Positions 55,075-63,454 of a stretch of DNA of 64,000 nucleotides are shown here, piece after piece. The position numbers and the translations under genes were made by a program. The stretch is from Leucobacter exalbidus (GTDB taxonomy: Bacteria > Actinomycetota > Actinomycetes > Actinomycetales > Microbacteriaceae), in assembly GCF_017834145.1 (NCBI RefSeq), contig NZ_JAFIDA010000001.1, positions 1,302,001-1,366,000 on the forward strand, read 5' to 3'. The notes under the pieces were generated by a model that saw only the letters and a list, made by a program, of their open reading frames with translations, was not told the DNA's origin and searched no databases. Position 1 is the first letter of the stretch; each line of letters begins with the position of its first letter.

Positions 55075-56120
55075 TATGCCCCCTGCTCAAGTAGCTCGTC
55101 GGTGCCTGCGGTCTGTTCTGCGGCGCCTGAGCCGTGGTGGCCCTCGGCGTAGAACCTGCGGGCCCACTGACGAATATCGCGGAAGCCTGCGGCCTCGGCG
55201 GTCGCGAGCCCGGGAGGCTCCGTGTAGCGCTGGTACTTCCAGATATCGAGGTCAGCGCGCAGCTGACCGATCGCGCTGCGCTGGCGCTTGGCGACGCGCA
55301 CGTCGTCTTCGCCTTCTTCGATAGAGGCCCACGCGGTGAAGCGCAGAATCGAGTTCTCGTCATCGATGGGAGTGACCGAGGTGATGCTGCAGATGCCGCC
55401 GGCACCGTAGGCGTACGAGAAGCCGAGGCCCAGGCCGAGCAGGTAGGCGTTGGTACGGCCGTCGACCGATTCGAGTTCGCCGTCAGCCTTACGTCGCTTG
55501 AACTCCAGCGCCAGCTCAGACTGGAACGTGTACTCGCCAAACTCGCGGCTGAGCACAGTCGGAATTTCGTCTGCGCGGTGCACGTACTTGAAGTGGGCGA
55601 AGTCGACGCCGTTCTCAGCCGCGTACTGCGGGTGGATCGGCAGGGGCTCGGCTTCGAAGCGGCCGCCCGTGGTCGCGGGGTCGTGGTACTGCTCGGGGCC
55701 GCCTGAGTCTTTGAACAGTTCGAAGACGCTGGGCACCTCGTAATGGGGCTTGCCGCCGTCGACGTTGTGCCACAGGTACATCAGGCCGTCGCGCTCGGCG
55801 ACGTGCCAGGTGCCGATGCGGCGCACGCGGTTCACGGTGGCCTGGTAGGGGATCTCGGTGTTGCGGCCGGCCGCGTTCCACTTCCATGCGTGGAAGGGGC
55901 ACTGGATGTCTTCGCCGCAGACCTTGCCGCCGTACGCCATGTTGGCGCCGAGGTGTTCGCAGTACGCATTCAAGACGACAAGTTTGCCGCTCTCGGTGCG
56001 AAACAGCACGAGATCACGACTGAACACATTAAGCGGCTTCACCGCACCGTTTTCCAGATCGCTTGACCAGCCGATTTGGAACCAGCCTGTCGGTTGCATT
56101 GAGAGCGCCATTGATGCCAA
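55074..56120 (-). CDS. KshA-like Rieske non-heme iron oxygenase
   Basis: 348 residues, TTG start with AGGAGG 6 nt upstream; ATG 56111 is the alternative. Rieske cluster ligands C54-x-H56 and C74-x2-H77 (CEHLGAN...CPFHAWKW). The mononuclear iron site includes NGVDFAHFKYVH (Asp173, His176, His181). The layout resembles KshA, the oxygenase of 3-ketosteroid 9-alpha-hydroxylase, though it is ~40 residues shorter than the mycobacterial protein. The KshB-like reductase at 58689 shares its operator and is the likely electron donor. First gene of a seven-gene operon to 47332. Substrate unproven. Confidence 0.82.
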   Translation of the reverse strand: MASMALSMQPTGWFQIGWSSDLENGAVKPLNVFSRDLVLFRTESGKLVVLNAYCEHLGANMAYGGKVCGEDIQCPFHAWKWNAAGRNTEIPYQATVNRVRRIGTWHVAERDGLMYLWHNVDGGKPHYEVPSVFELFKDSGGPEQYHDPATTGGRFEAEPLPIHPQYAAENGVDFAHFKYVHRADEIPTVLSREFGEYTFQSELALEFKRRKADGELESVDGRTNAYLLGLGLGFSYAYGAGGICSITSVTPIDDENSILRFTAWASIEEGEDDVRVAKRQRSAIGQLRADLDIWKYQRYTEPPGLATAEAAGFRDIRQWARRFYAEGHHGSGAAEQTAGTDELLEQGA

Positions 56121-56223
56121 CTTGATCCTCCTTTAGATCGAGCGGCCGGCGCGCACGCACGGCCGCTGACGGAATACGTGAGCACACCCCCGTTGGTGTA
56201 CCCGATATACCGTAACTAAGCCC

Positions 56224-56252
56224 AGTGTAGCCAGCGGCCACATCTGCGTCAA
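56224..56252 (-). promoter_or_regulatory. Promoter and operator of the Rieske operon
   Basis: Minus strand TTGACG (56247-56252), 17-bp spacer, TACACT (56224-56229). The operator GTGGCCGCTGGCTAC (56227-56241) fills the spacer and reaches into the -10. An 11-bp inverted repeat, CTGCGTCAACC/GGTTGACGCAG (56244-56271), overlaps the -35. Confidence 0.8.
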
Positions 56253-56325
56253 CCCCGCAAGGTTGACGCAGAAAAACTTTTCAGATCACACAATTGATCA
56301 GGGATTTACCTGATTTCATTTCCCA

Positions 56326-56354
56326 TTGACGCGGGTGTGGCCAGTGACTACACT
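56326..56354 (+). promoter_or_regulatory. Promoter and operator of the SDR-hydrolase operon
   Basis: TTGACG (56326-56331), 17-bp spacer, TACACT (56349-56354); operator GTGGCCAGTGACTAC at 56337-56351. The ATG at 56364 lies only ~9 nt after the -10, implying a leaderless mRNA. Confidence 0.8.
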
Positions 56355-56363
56355 ATGGAACCC

Positions 56364-57170
56364 ATGACCCAAATCAATCCAGACGCGATACCCGCGTACC
56401 CCCAGCTGCTCCGCCTCGACGGGCGCAACATTGTGGTGATCGGGGCCGGCCAAGGGATGGGGCGCCAAACCAGCCACGCCCTCGCGCAGTGCGGCGCGAC
56501 CGTCATCTGCGTCGATATCAACGATGAGCTCGCCCGCACCGTCGCGAACGAGGTGGGCGGCATCGCGTGGGTGGGTGACGTCACCCAGGCCGACGAAGTC
56601 GATCGCCTGATCAGCGAAACGGTCGCCCAGATCGGCGGGCCACTGAACGGTCTAGTCGATATTGTCGGCATGGCGGCATGGTCGCCGGCCATCGATCTTG
56701 AAGAGCACACCTGGGATGCGCAGTTCGATATCTGCCTGAAGCACGCCTACCTGCTGGGCTCGCGCGTCGGCCGCCACCTCGTCGATGCGGGCGCCGGCGG
56801 CAGCATGGTGTTCATCGCCTCGGTGCACGGCCTCACGGCCTCAGTGCGCCACGGTGCGTACGGCGCCGCGAAGGCCGGCCTGATTTCGTGGGTAAAAACC
56901 CTCGCCAACGAGCTGGGTGACGACGGCATCAGGGTGAACGCGGTCGCCCCCGGATCAATCCTCACCCCGCGCATTCTCGCCGCGGGCAGCGCCGAAATTC
57001 GCGAGCAGGCCGCCAACATCGCGCCGCTGCGCCGCAACGGCCTCCCCCAAGACGTGGCCTCAGCCCTCCTCTTCCTCACCAGCGATCTCTCCGCGTTCAT
57101 CACCGGCCAAACACTCGCCGTCGATGGCGGCGTCTCGATCGCCGACCCCTTTGAAAGGTTGCTCTTTTGA
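56364..57170 (+). CDS. Short-chain dehydrogenase/reductase
   Basis: Start set at ATG 56364 (MTQINPDAIP); the upstream codons lie inside the promoter. 268 residues. Cofactor motif IGAGQGMGRQTSHAL, acidic residue VDIND after beta-2 favouring NAD, catalytic Ser and Tyr-Lys in FIASVHGLTASVRHGAYGAAKAG. Probably oxidises a ring hydroxyl to the ketone needed for Baeyer-Villiger attack. Overlaps the hydrolase gene by 4 bp. Confidence 0.85.
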   Translation: MTQINPDAIPAYPQLLRLDGRNIVVIGAGQGMGRQTSHALAQCGATVICVDINDELARTVANEVGGIAWVGDVTQADEVDRLISETVAQIGGPLNGLVDIVGMAAWSPAIDLEEHTWDAQFDICLKHAYLLGSRVGRHLVDAGAGGSMVFIASVHGLTASVRHGAYGAAKAGLISWVKTLANELGDDGIRVNAVAPGSILTPRILAAGSAEIREQAANIAPLRRNGLPQDVASALLFLTSDLSAFITGQTLAVDGGVSIADPFERLLF

Positions 57171-58042
57171 CAAACACTCCCCCCACCACGCCGCAAAGCT
57201 CACTGCCCGCGCTGCGCCCAAGCGTGCTCGCGACGTCCCAAACGCTGCTGGATCGGCGGGCCCGGGTCGCGCTTGCCCCGGCTTTGGTTCCGGATCCACG
57301 CACGACCGTCGAAGAGCACCGCTTCGGCGGCGTGCGTTGCCTGTCGTTCGCCGCCCCCGAAGCCTCGGGCACCATCATCTATCTGCACGGCGGCGGCTAC
57401 CGGCTCGGGTCGCCCGAGTTGTTTGCTCCGTTCGCCGAACGGCTGGCGCACGCCACCGGGCAGCGCGTGATCGCCGTTGATTACCGCCTCGCCCCCGAGC
57501 ATCCGTTCCCGGCCGGGCTGCACGATGCCCTCGACGTCTACCGTGAGATTGCGCAGGCCACCGGCAGCGCGCCCGCGCTCATCGGCGATTCGGCCGGCGG
57601 CGGGCTCGCCGCCTCGCTCGCGCTCGCCTGCGCGCAGCAGCAGCTCCCCGCCCCGCGCGCGGTCGTGCTGTTGTCGGGCTGGGTCGATCTGAGCTGCACC
57701 GCAGAAAGTTACCAGTCGCGCGCCGACACCGATCAGCTGTTCTCGTACGCCGATGCGAGCGAGGCCGCGGCGCAGTATCTGCAGGGGTGGCCGGCCGCCG
57801 ACCCGTTCGCGTCGCCCGCGCTGGCCGATCTCACCGAGTTTCCGCCGACGCTGCTGTTTGGCAGCACCGACGAGGCCGTGCTCGACGACACCCTCGCCAT
57901 GACCCGGGCGCTGGCACGCGCGGGGCGCCCGGTGCAGGCGGAGCTGCGCCCGGGGCTGCCGCACGCCTGGCCCACCACTGATCCGGGCAACGCAGAAACA
58001 GCGGCCACCCTGGGCACGATCGCCGCGTTCCTCGCGGCGTAA
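57167..58042 (+). CDS. Alpha/beta hydrolase, HSL family
   Basis: 291 residues, TTG start with AAAGG 8 nt upstream. Oxyanion-hole motif HGGGYRLGS, nucleophile elbow GDSAGGG, a DEAVLDD segment with the catalytic Asp and GLPHAWPT with the His. Hormone-sensitive-lipase-like esterases hydrolyse esters and lactones, so opening of a Baeyer-Villiger lactone fits. Coupled to the SDR and controlled by the shared operator. Confidence 0.85.
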   Translation: MTNTPPTTPQSSLPALRPSVLATSQTLLDRRARVALAPALVPDPRTTVEEHRFGGVRCLSFAAPEASGTIIYLHGGGYRLGSPELFAPFAERLAHATGQRVIAVDYRLAPEHPFPAGLHDALDVYREIAQATGSAPALIGDSAGGGLAASLALACAQQQLPAPRAVVLLSGWVDLSCTAESYQSRADTDQLFSYADASEAAAQYLQGWPAADPFASPALADLTEFPPTLLFGSTDEAVLDDTLAMTRALARAGRPVQAELRPGLPHAWPTTDPGNAETAATLGTIAAFLAA

Positions 58043-58052
58043 TTCGCGCGGG

Positions 58053-58685
58053 CTACTCGGCCCCGCCCCACGCCGCCACGAGCTCTGCGGTCGTGGGGGT
58101 GGGGCCGAGCGGCCGCAGGGTGTGCTGCAGCACCTGTTCGCCGTACTCGGTGGGCACGCCGATGACGCCGTCGCGCACGACCGCGATCTTGTAGCCCAGG
58201 TTGATCGCTTCATTCGCGGTGCCCGGCACCCCGAGGTTCAGTGACACCCCGCCGATCACGACGGTGCGCACGCCGAGCGCACGCAGCGCCGCGTCAAGAT
58301 CGGTGCCAGTAAACGCCGACATTCCGTGCTGCCGCACCGAGACGATGTCTGCTGGCTGCGGGGTGAGCTGGGCGATCACTTCGGCCCCCGGGGTGCCCTC
58401 TACGATGCGGTTGGGATCGATTTTGCGGTGCACCGCGAAGGTCGGGTTATTGATCGGGGTCGTCGCCCAGTCGGCGCGAAAGCGCGCAACGGCGTGCACC
58501 ACGCGAATCCCCGATCGCCGCGCGGCATCGGCCAGCTCGGCCAAGCGCGATGCGATCTGGTGAGATTCCACCGCGGTCGTCAGCGGTGCGAGCATGGGGC
58601 CCGCGCAGTCGCCCACGACGCCGCGCTGCATCTCGATGATCACCACGGCCGTGTGCTCGGGGGCCGCCAGCTCGCCGAGTTCCAC
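58053..58685 (-). CDS. Isochorismatase-like protein lacking the usual catalytic triad
   Basis: 210 residues, GTG start, 3 bp after the reductase stop. Fold markers: TAVVIIEMQRGV, SAFTGTDLDAALRALGVRTVVIGGVSLNLGVPGTANEAINLGY. The Asp-Lys-Cys triad of cysteine hydrolases in this fold appears as Glu18, Gln119 and Gly152. The Gly matches true isochorismatases (EntB, PhzD), but Asp and Lys are also changed. It could hydrate or hydrolyse a vinyl ether or amide by another mechanism, or have lost activity. Confidence 0.75.
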   Translation of the reverse strand: MELGELAAPEHTAVVIIEMQRGVVGDCAGPMLAPLTTAVESHQIASRLAELADAARRSGIRVVHAVARFRADWATTPINNPTFAVHRKIDPNRIVEGTPGAEVIAQLTPQPADIVSVRQHGMSAFTGTDLDAALRALGVRTVVIGGVSLNLGVPGTANEAINLGYKIAVVRDGVIGVPTEYGEQVLQHTLRPLGPTPTTAELVAAWGGAE

Positions 58686-58688
58686 GGG

Positions 58689-59801
58689 TTAACCGAACGA
58701 GATTTCGACCTTGGTTGACCGGGGGCGCGACTGGCAGCCGAGCACGTAGCCGTCGTCGATGTCTTCTTGGTCGAGGGCTTCTGAGGGCGCCATGTTCACC
58801 TCGCCGCTCACGACGTGGCAGGCGCACGAACCGCACTCACCCGACTTGCACGAGTAGGGCACGTTGATGCCCTTGCTCAACAGCACGTCGACCAGGGTGC
58901 GCTCAGCGGGCCATTCGACCTCGTGGGTTTCGCCCTCGAGGTGGATGGTGGCCTGCGTGGCGGGCTGGTCGCTCGCGGCATCGGCATCAACTTCGGGCTC
59001 TTCGACAACTTCGAAGGGGTTGCCGGTGAGTGAGCTAAAGACCTCGCGGTGAATCTGCGCCGAGGTAAATCCTGCGGCTTTGAGACCCTCGACCACCGTG
59101 TTCATGAAGGGCGGTGGGCCACACAGGTAAGCGTCGGCGCCAGCGTGTGCGCCGGCGACCCCCACAATGCGTTCCACGTCAGCGAAGCCGTGCTCGCTGT
59201 CGTACCAGTGTTGCACCTCCACCCGCTCGGGGTGGCGCGCCTGCAGCTCGCTGAGCTCCTGGTCAAAAATCACCGAGGAGGCGTCGCGGTTGGCGTAGTA
59301 GAGCACGATCTTGCCGGTGCCCTCTTGCAGCGAAGTCTTCAGAATCGAGATCACCGGGGTGATGCCGCTGCCCGCGGCGAACAGCAGCAGGTCGGCGTTC
59401 GGGTTGCGCACCACGAAGGTGCCCGCCGGCGGCAGCACCGTGACGCGGTCGCCCGCGCGAACGTTGTCGCACACCCAGTTCGAGCCGTAGCCCTCGGGAA
59501 TGCGCTTCACCGTCACCTTGAGGTGGTTATCGATCACGGGAGAGCTTGAGAGCGAGTATGACCGGGCCACCGATCCCGTGAGATCGCTCGGAATGCGCAG
59601 CGTCAGAAACTGGCCTGAGCGGTAGCGGCAGCGGTCAGCGAGTTCGGCGGGAATCTCGAATACGATGGAGTGCGCCTCGGTGGTTTCCTCGATGACGTCA
59701 ATGACGTGCAGCTCGATGGGTCCCACCGCAACCGGCTCGGCGGGTGCCTGTGCATTGAGCTCGACGGATCCCCCGACGATCGGTTCGGACGTTAGCAGCA
59801 T
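58689..59801 (-). CDS. KshB-like oxygenase reductase (FAD/NAD and plant-type [2Fe-2S])
   Basis: 370 residues, AGAGGAG 5 nt before ATG. FAD site RSYSLSS, NAD site GSGITPVISILK and YLCGPPPFMNTVVEGL, then a C-terminal plant-type ferredoxin with CKSGECGSCAC and a distant CQSR. The sequence resembles M. tuberculosis KshB throughout (GQFLTLRIPSDLTGSVARSYS; YANRDASSVIF). An acidic linker (residues ~270-290) joins the two halves. Transfers electrons from NADH to the Rieske oxygenase at 55074. Confidence 0.88.
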   Translation of the reverse strand: MLLTSEPIVGGSVELNAQAPAEPVAVGPIELHVIDVIEETTEAHSIVFEIPAELADRCRYRSGQFLTLRIPSDLTGSVARSYSLSSSPVIDNHLKVTVKRIPEGYGSNWVCDNVRAGDRVTVLPPAGTFVVRNPNADLLLFAAGSGITPVISILKTSLQEGTGKIVLYYANRDASSVIFDQELSELQARHPERVEVQHWYDSEHGFADVERIVGVAGAHAGADAYLCGPPPFMNTVVEGLKAAGFTSAQIHREVFSSLTGNPFEVVEEPEVDADAASDQPATQATIHLEGETHEVEWPAERTLVDVLLSKGINVPYSCKSGECGSCACHVVSGEVNMAPSEALDQEDIDDGYVLGCQSRPRSTKVEISFG

Positions 59802-59892
59802 GGGGGCTCCTCTTCATTGGGGATTGCGTCACCGTAGCTCGGCCAAACACCTCAGTGTGCCCGAAAGCCGTCTGCGGTGGCTTACGAGCACT

Positions 59893-59921
59893 ACTGTAGC
59901 CAGTGGCCACTTTTGCGTCAA
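59893..59921 (-). promoter_or_regulatory. Promoter and operator of the kshB-like operon
   Basis: Minus strand TTGACG (59916-59921), 17-bp spacer, TACAGT (59893-59898); operator GTGGCCACTGGCTAC at 59896-59910. Confidence 0.8.
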
Positions 59922-59964
59922 CCCAAGAGTGAAAATCTACGGCGCGCCTCCCCAAAGAGAACTA

Positions 59965-59993
59965 TTGACGCAGACGTAGCCACTGGCTACAGT
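59965..59993 (+). promoter_or_regulatory. Promoter and operator of the cyclase-VOC-BVMO operon
   Basis: TTGACG (59965-59970), 17-bp spacer, TACAGT (59988-59993); the perfect palindrome GTAGCCACTGGCTAC spans 59976-59990. The leader to the TTG start at 60146 is about 145 nt. Confidence 0.82.
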
Positions 59994-60145
59994 TGGTGCA
60001 GTTCATCAATTTGATGCCCGAGTGCCCGGCAGAGACGCCGCGCACTCACCCGGCTCAAATGATGCGCACAACCGGGCGCACGAGTCGCCTGACTTGGGAT
60101 CTCAATTCGTTCGAGGTCCCATCTGTCTTCAATGAGGAGGAACGT

Positions 60146-61036
60146 TTGAGCACGCGCAAATCGAACTGGGGCCGCTGGGGCGAGTCTGATGAACGGGGCG
60201 CCCTGAACCACCTGACACCTGAGCGGGTGATCAATGCGCTCAAGATCCCCAAGACGGGCAAGACGTACGGCCTGAGTATTCCGATCCAGCGTTCTGGGGT
60301 GCCCAACATGGAGTACCGCGGGGCCCCGCAGCGCCTCACGCTGACCAACCACGAAGACGAAGCAATGGCACGCGCCAACGGCGGCGCCCCCGGCGTCGGC
60401 GCGAACGAAGACCAGCTCATCATCCCATCGCACACGTCGACCCACATGGATGCGCTGTGCCACGTCTACTCTGACAACAAGATTTACAACGGCTTCCCCG
60501 CCGAAGGCATGACCCCGTACAACGGTGCCGACAAGTGCAGCATCGACAAGGTGGGCGGCATCGCTGGCCGCGGCGTGCTCATCGACGTGGCGGCGGCCAA
60601 GGGCGTGGCAATGTTGCCCGCCGGCTATGTCATCACGGCGGCCGATCTGCAGCTCGCCCTCGATGCGCAGGGCACCGTGCTTGAGACCGGCGACCTCGTA
60701 CTGATTCGCACCGGCTGGCTCGAGGACTTCCTCGATAACCAGAGCGATCTTCTGCCGCAGCCCGGCATTGGTCTCGAAGCCGCCGCGTTCCTCGCAGACA
60801 AGGATGTCGCGATTGTCGGTTCCGATAACTCGGCAATCGAACCGATCCCCTTTGACCAGAACATCTACCTGGGTGGCCACATCATCTTGCTCGTCGAGAA
60901 CGGCATCCACCTGATCGAAAACTTGAACCTGCGCGAACTCGCAGCTGACAAATGCTACGAGTTCTTCCTCTCAATCGGCGCCCTCATGATCACCGGCGCC
61001 ACCGCAAGCCCGGTAACCCCGGTCGCAATTGGCTAA
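60146..61036 (+). CDS. Cyclase-family (kynurenine formamidase-like) metal hydrolase
   Basis: Start set at TTG 60146, which has GAGGAGG 5 nt upstream; the frame is open further 5' but runs into the promoter. 296 residues. The metal motif HTSTHMDALCH (residues 96-106) is the HxxTHxDxxxH signature of the cyclase family, whose members hydrolyse amides, esters or lactones. NWGRWGESDERGALNHLTP is a common N-terminus in catabolic members. Lactone or ester opening after Baeyer-Villiger oxidation is plausible. Confidence 0.85.
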   Translation: MSTRKSNWGRWGESDERGALNHLTPERVINALKIPKTGKTYGLSIPIQRSGVPNMEYRGAPQRLTLTNHEDEAMARANGGAPGVGANEDQLIIPSHTSTHMDALCHVYSDNKIYNGFPAEGMTPYNGADKCSIDKVGGIAGRGVLIDVAAAKGVAMLPAGYVITAADLQLALDAQGTVLETGDLVLIRTGWLEDFLDNQSDLLPQPGIGLEAAAFLADKDVAIVGSDNSAIEPIPFDQNIYLGGHIILLVENGIHLIENLNLRELAADKCYEFFLSIGALMITGATASPVTPVAIG

Positions 61037-61067
61037 CTCCATGTCTGAACCAACGAAGGATATCAAC

Positions 61068-61523
61068 ATGTCAAACACCCAGTTCAACTACCGTTCATCA
61101 CACGTCGGAATGTGCGTCCGCGACGTTGCGGCCACGCTGCGTTTCTACGTTGATGGCCTCGGCTTCAAGAAGATCACGGAGTACGTGGTCGACGAGCAGA
61201 TCCCCGAGGTCGATGCTCCTTGCAGCCTCACTGCCACGTTCATCGAGCGCGACGGCATGCGCTTTGAGCTGCTTGATTACCTCAAGCCCGGCGTCATCGG
61301 CGCACCCCCCACCCGCCGCAACCAGGTAGGCCTCACCCACATCTCGTTCTTCGCAGACGACATCGATGCGGCCGCACAGGCGCTCACCGAGTTCGGCGGC
61401 ACCATCATCGAGAACACCCGCGTTGGCGCCGAAGACCCGACCCTCGCGCAGTACATTTTCCTGGCTGACCCCGACGGCAACCGGGTCGAGCTCATGCACA
61501 TTCCGGCAGGTACCGCCTGGTAA
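61068..61523 (+). CDS. VOC (glyoxalase/bleomycin-resistance fold) protein
   Basis: Start set at ATG 61068, preceded by GAAGGA at 7 nt; 151 residues. Metal-binding positions His12 (SSHVGMCVRD), a second His in LTHISFFADD and Glu in NRVELMH suggest an intact site. VOC proteins include isomerases, epimerases and dioxygenases; methylmalonyl-CoA epimerase is one relative. It lies between the cyclase-type hydrolase and the second Baeyer-Villiger enzyme, role not deducible. Confidence 0.8.
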   Translation: MSNTQFNYRSSHVGMCVRDVAATLRFYVDGLGFKKITEYVVDEQIPEVDAPCSLTATFIERDGMRFELLDYLKPGVIGAPPTRRNQVGLTHISFFADDIDAAAQALTEFGGTIIENTRVGAEDPTLAQYIFLADPDGNRVELMHIPAGTAW

Positions 61524-61585
61524 TTCGGCTCAGCCGCAAGGCGCCGTTCACGCAACTGACCAACACACTTCACTGAAGGATTGCA

Positions 61586-63439
61586 ATGACTCCTACCGCC
61601 ACACTAACCACGCGTGACCCACACCTCTGGGTACCGCAGCGCACCGTCGAAGACCTCGAGGTCTTCCGCAAGAAGTACCTAGAGGAGCGCGACAAGCGCC
61701 TCCCCAACACCGGCGCCGACACGTACAACCCGATCGATTTCACCGGTGAACTCGCATCGTACGACGCCGACCCGCACGCCGAGGGCCCCCGCACCCTTGC
61801 CCCGCAGACCGCCGAACTCGATGTGCTCGTGATCGGTGCGGGCTTCATGGGCCTCACCGCGGGCATCGAACTCAACAAGCTCGGCATCGACAATTACAAG
61901 ATTCTTGACGTCGCCTCTGACTTCGGTGGCACCTGGTATTGGAACCGCTACCCGGGTGTGCGCTGCGACGTTGAAGCCTACGTCTACCTGCCGTATCTCG
62001 AAGAGACCGGCTACATTCCCACTGAGCGTTACGTGCGCGGCAGCGAAATCTTCGCGTACTGCAAGTCGCTCGCCGCACAGAATGACCTCTACGAGCACGC
62101 CATCTTCCAGACCCGCGTCACCGGCATGACCTGGGACGAAGAGACCGCGCGCTGGACCGTCACAACCGACGCCGGCGATGAGTTTCGCGCACGCTTTGTC
62201 GCGACCCAGAGTGGCTTGTTCACCCGCCCCCACCTCCCCGGCATCCCCGGCATCGAGAAGTTCAAGGGCCACAGCTTCCACACGAGCCGCTGGGATTTCG
62301 AGTACACCGGCGGCGACACCACGGGTGGCCTCGAGAACCTGCGCGACAAGCGCGTGGCCATCATTGGCACCGGCGCAACCGGCGTGCAGGCGATTCCGCA
62401 GCTCGCGAAGTACGCCGAGTCACTCGTCGTCTTCCAGCGCACCCCCTCGCAGATCGCCCCGCGCGAGAACGCTGAGACCGATGTCGAGTGGTTCAAGTCA
62501 CTGCCCAAGGGCTGGCACCAAGAGCGTCGCACCTCGTTCGATAAGTGTGCGATGGACCGCGCCACGATCGACTGCGACGTTGATGACGGCTGGGTGAAGT
62601 TCGCCAAGTATCAGCTGAACGCCATCTACGAAGCGGGCGGCGAATCGCCCTCGCTCGAGCAGTTCATGGATGCCCTCGAGCGCTCCGACTACTCCTGGAG
62701 CGAGATGCTGCGCGACCGCGTAGATTCTGTCGTCGAAGACCCGGCGAAGGCTGAGAAGCTGAAGTCGTACTACCGCACGATGTGCAAGCGCCCCGGCTTC
62801 AGCGATGAGTTCTTGCCCGCGTTTAACAATGAGTCGGTTGATATCGTCGACACGGCCGAAACCCCCATCGACCGCATCACTGAGACGGGCGTTGTGGTGG
62901 GTGACCATGAGTATGAGGTCGACCTCATCATCTACGCCACCGGTTTCCAGCACGGCCGCACCTGGACCGACAAGGCCGGGTACGACGTCGAGGGCCGCAA
63001 CGGCATCAAGCTGTCTGAGAAGTTCGCTGAAGGTTTGAGCACCTACCACGGCTTCCTCAGCGTCGACTTCCCCAACCTCTTCTTCTTGGGCTACACCCAG
63101 ACCGGTCAGGCGTCGAACATCGCACACCTCATCGATCAGCAGGCTAACCACATGGTCTACATCATTGACAAGTGCTTCAAGGATGGCATTCGTGCGATCG
63201 AGCCGACGCCCGAGGCAGAGGCGGGCTGGAACCAGACGCTGCTCGAGCAGTCCACGATGCGCAAGGACTGGCTGACCACGTGTACGCCCGGCCACTACAA
63301 CAACGAGGGGCGCATTCTTGATAAGCGCAACCCGCTCGTGGGTGGCGTTTACGGCCCCGGTTTCGAGTTCTTCGACATGCTCAAGGCTTGGCGTGCATCG
63401 GGTCAGCTCGAGGGCCTCTCGCCCACCTACTCGGCTTAA
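61586..63439 (+). CDS. Baeyer-Villiger monooxygenase, macrocyclic-ketone type
   Basis: 617 residues, GAAGGA 5 nt upstream. First Rossmann motif GAGFMG (about residue 84), GGTWYWNRYPGVRCDVEAYVY, fingerprint FKGHSFHTSRWDF and second Rossmann GTGATG. The ~80-residue N-terminal arm and overall layout resemble cyclopentadecanone/cyclododecanone-type enzymes acting on bulky ketones. Differs clearly from the enzyme at 48417, so the two probably act on different ring ketones. Third gene of the operon starting at 60146. Confidence 0.9.
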   Translation: MTPTATLTTRDPHLWVPQRTVEDLEVFRKKYLEERDKRLPNTGADTYNPIDFTGELASYDADPHAEGPRTLAPQTAELDVLVIGAGFMGLTAGIELNKLGIDNYKILDVASDFGGTWYWNRYPGVRCDVEAYVYLPYLEETGYIPTERYVRGSEIFAYCKSLAAQNDLYEHAIFQTRVTGMTWDEETARWTVTTDAGDEFRARFVATQSGLFTRPHLPGIPGIEKFKGHSFHTSRWDFEYTGGDTTGGLENLRDKRVAIIGTGATGVQAIPQLAKYAESLVVFQRTPSQIAPRENAETDVEWFKSLPKGWHQERRTSFDKCAMDRATIDCDVDDGWVKFAKYQLNAIYEAGGESPSLEQFMDALERSDYSWSEMLRDRVDSVVEDPAKAEKLKSYYRTMCKRPGFSDEFLPAFNNESVDIVDTAETPIDRITETGVVVGDHEYEVDLIIYATGFQHGRTWTDKAGYDVEGRNGIKLSEKFAEGLSTYHGFLSVDFPNLFFLGYTQTGQASNIAHLIDQQANHMVYIIDKCFKDGIRAIEPTPEAEAGWNQTLLEQSTMRKDWLTTCTPGHYNNEGRILDKRNPLVGGVYGPGFEFFDMLKAWRASGQLEGLSPTYSA

Positions 63440-63454
63440 GTTCAAGGAGTTTAC

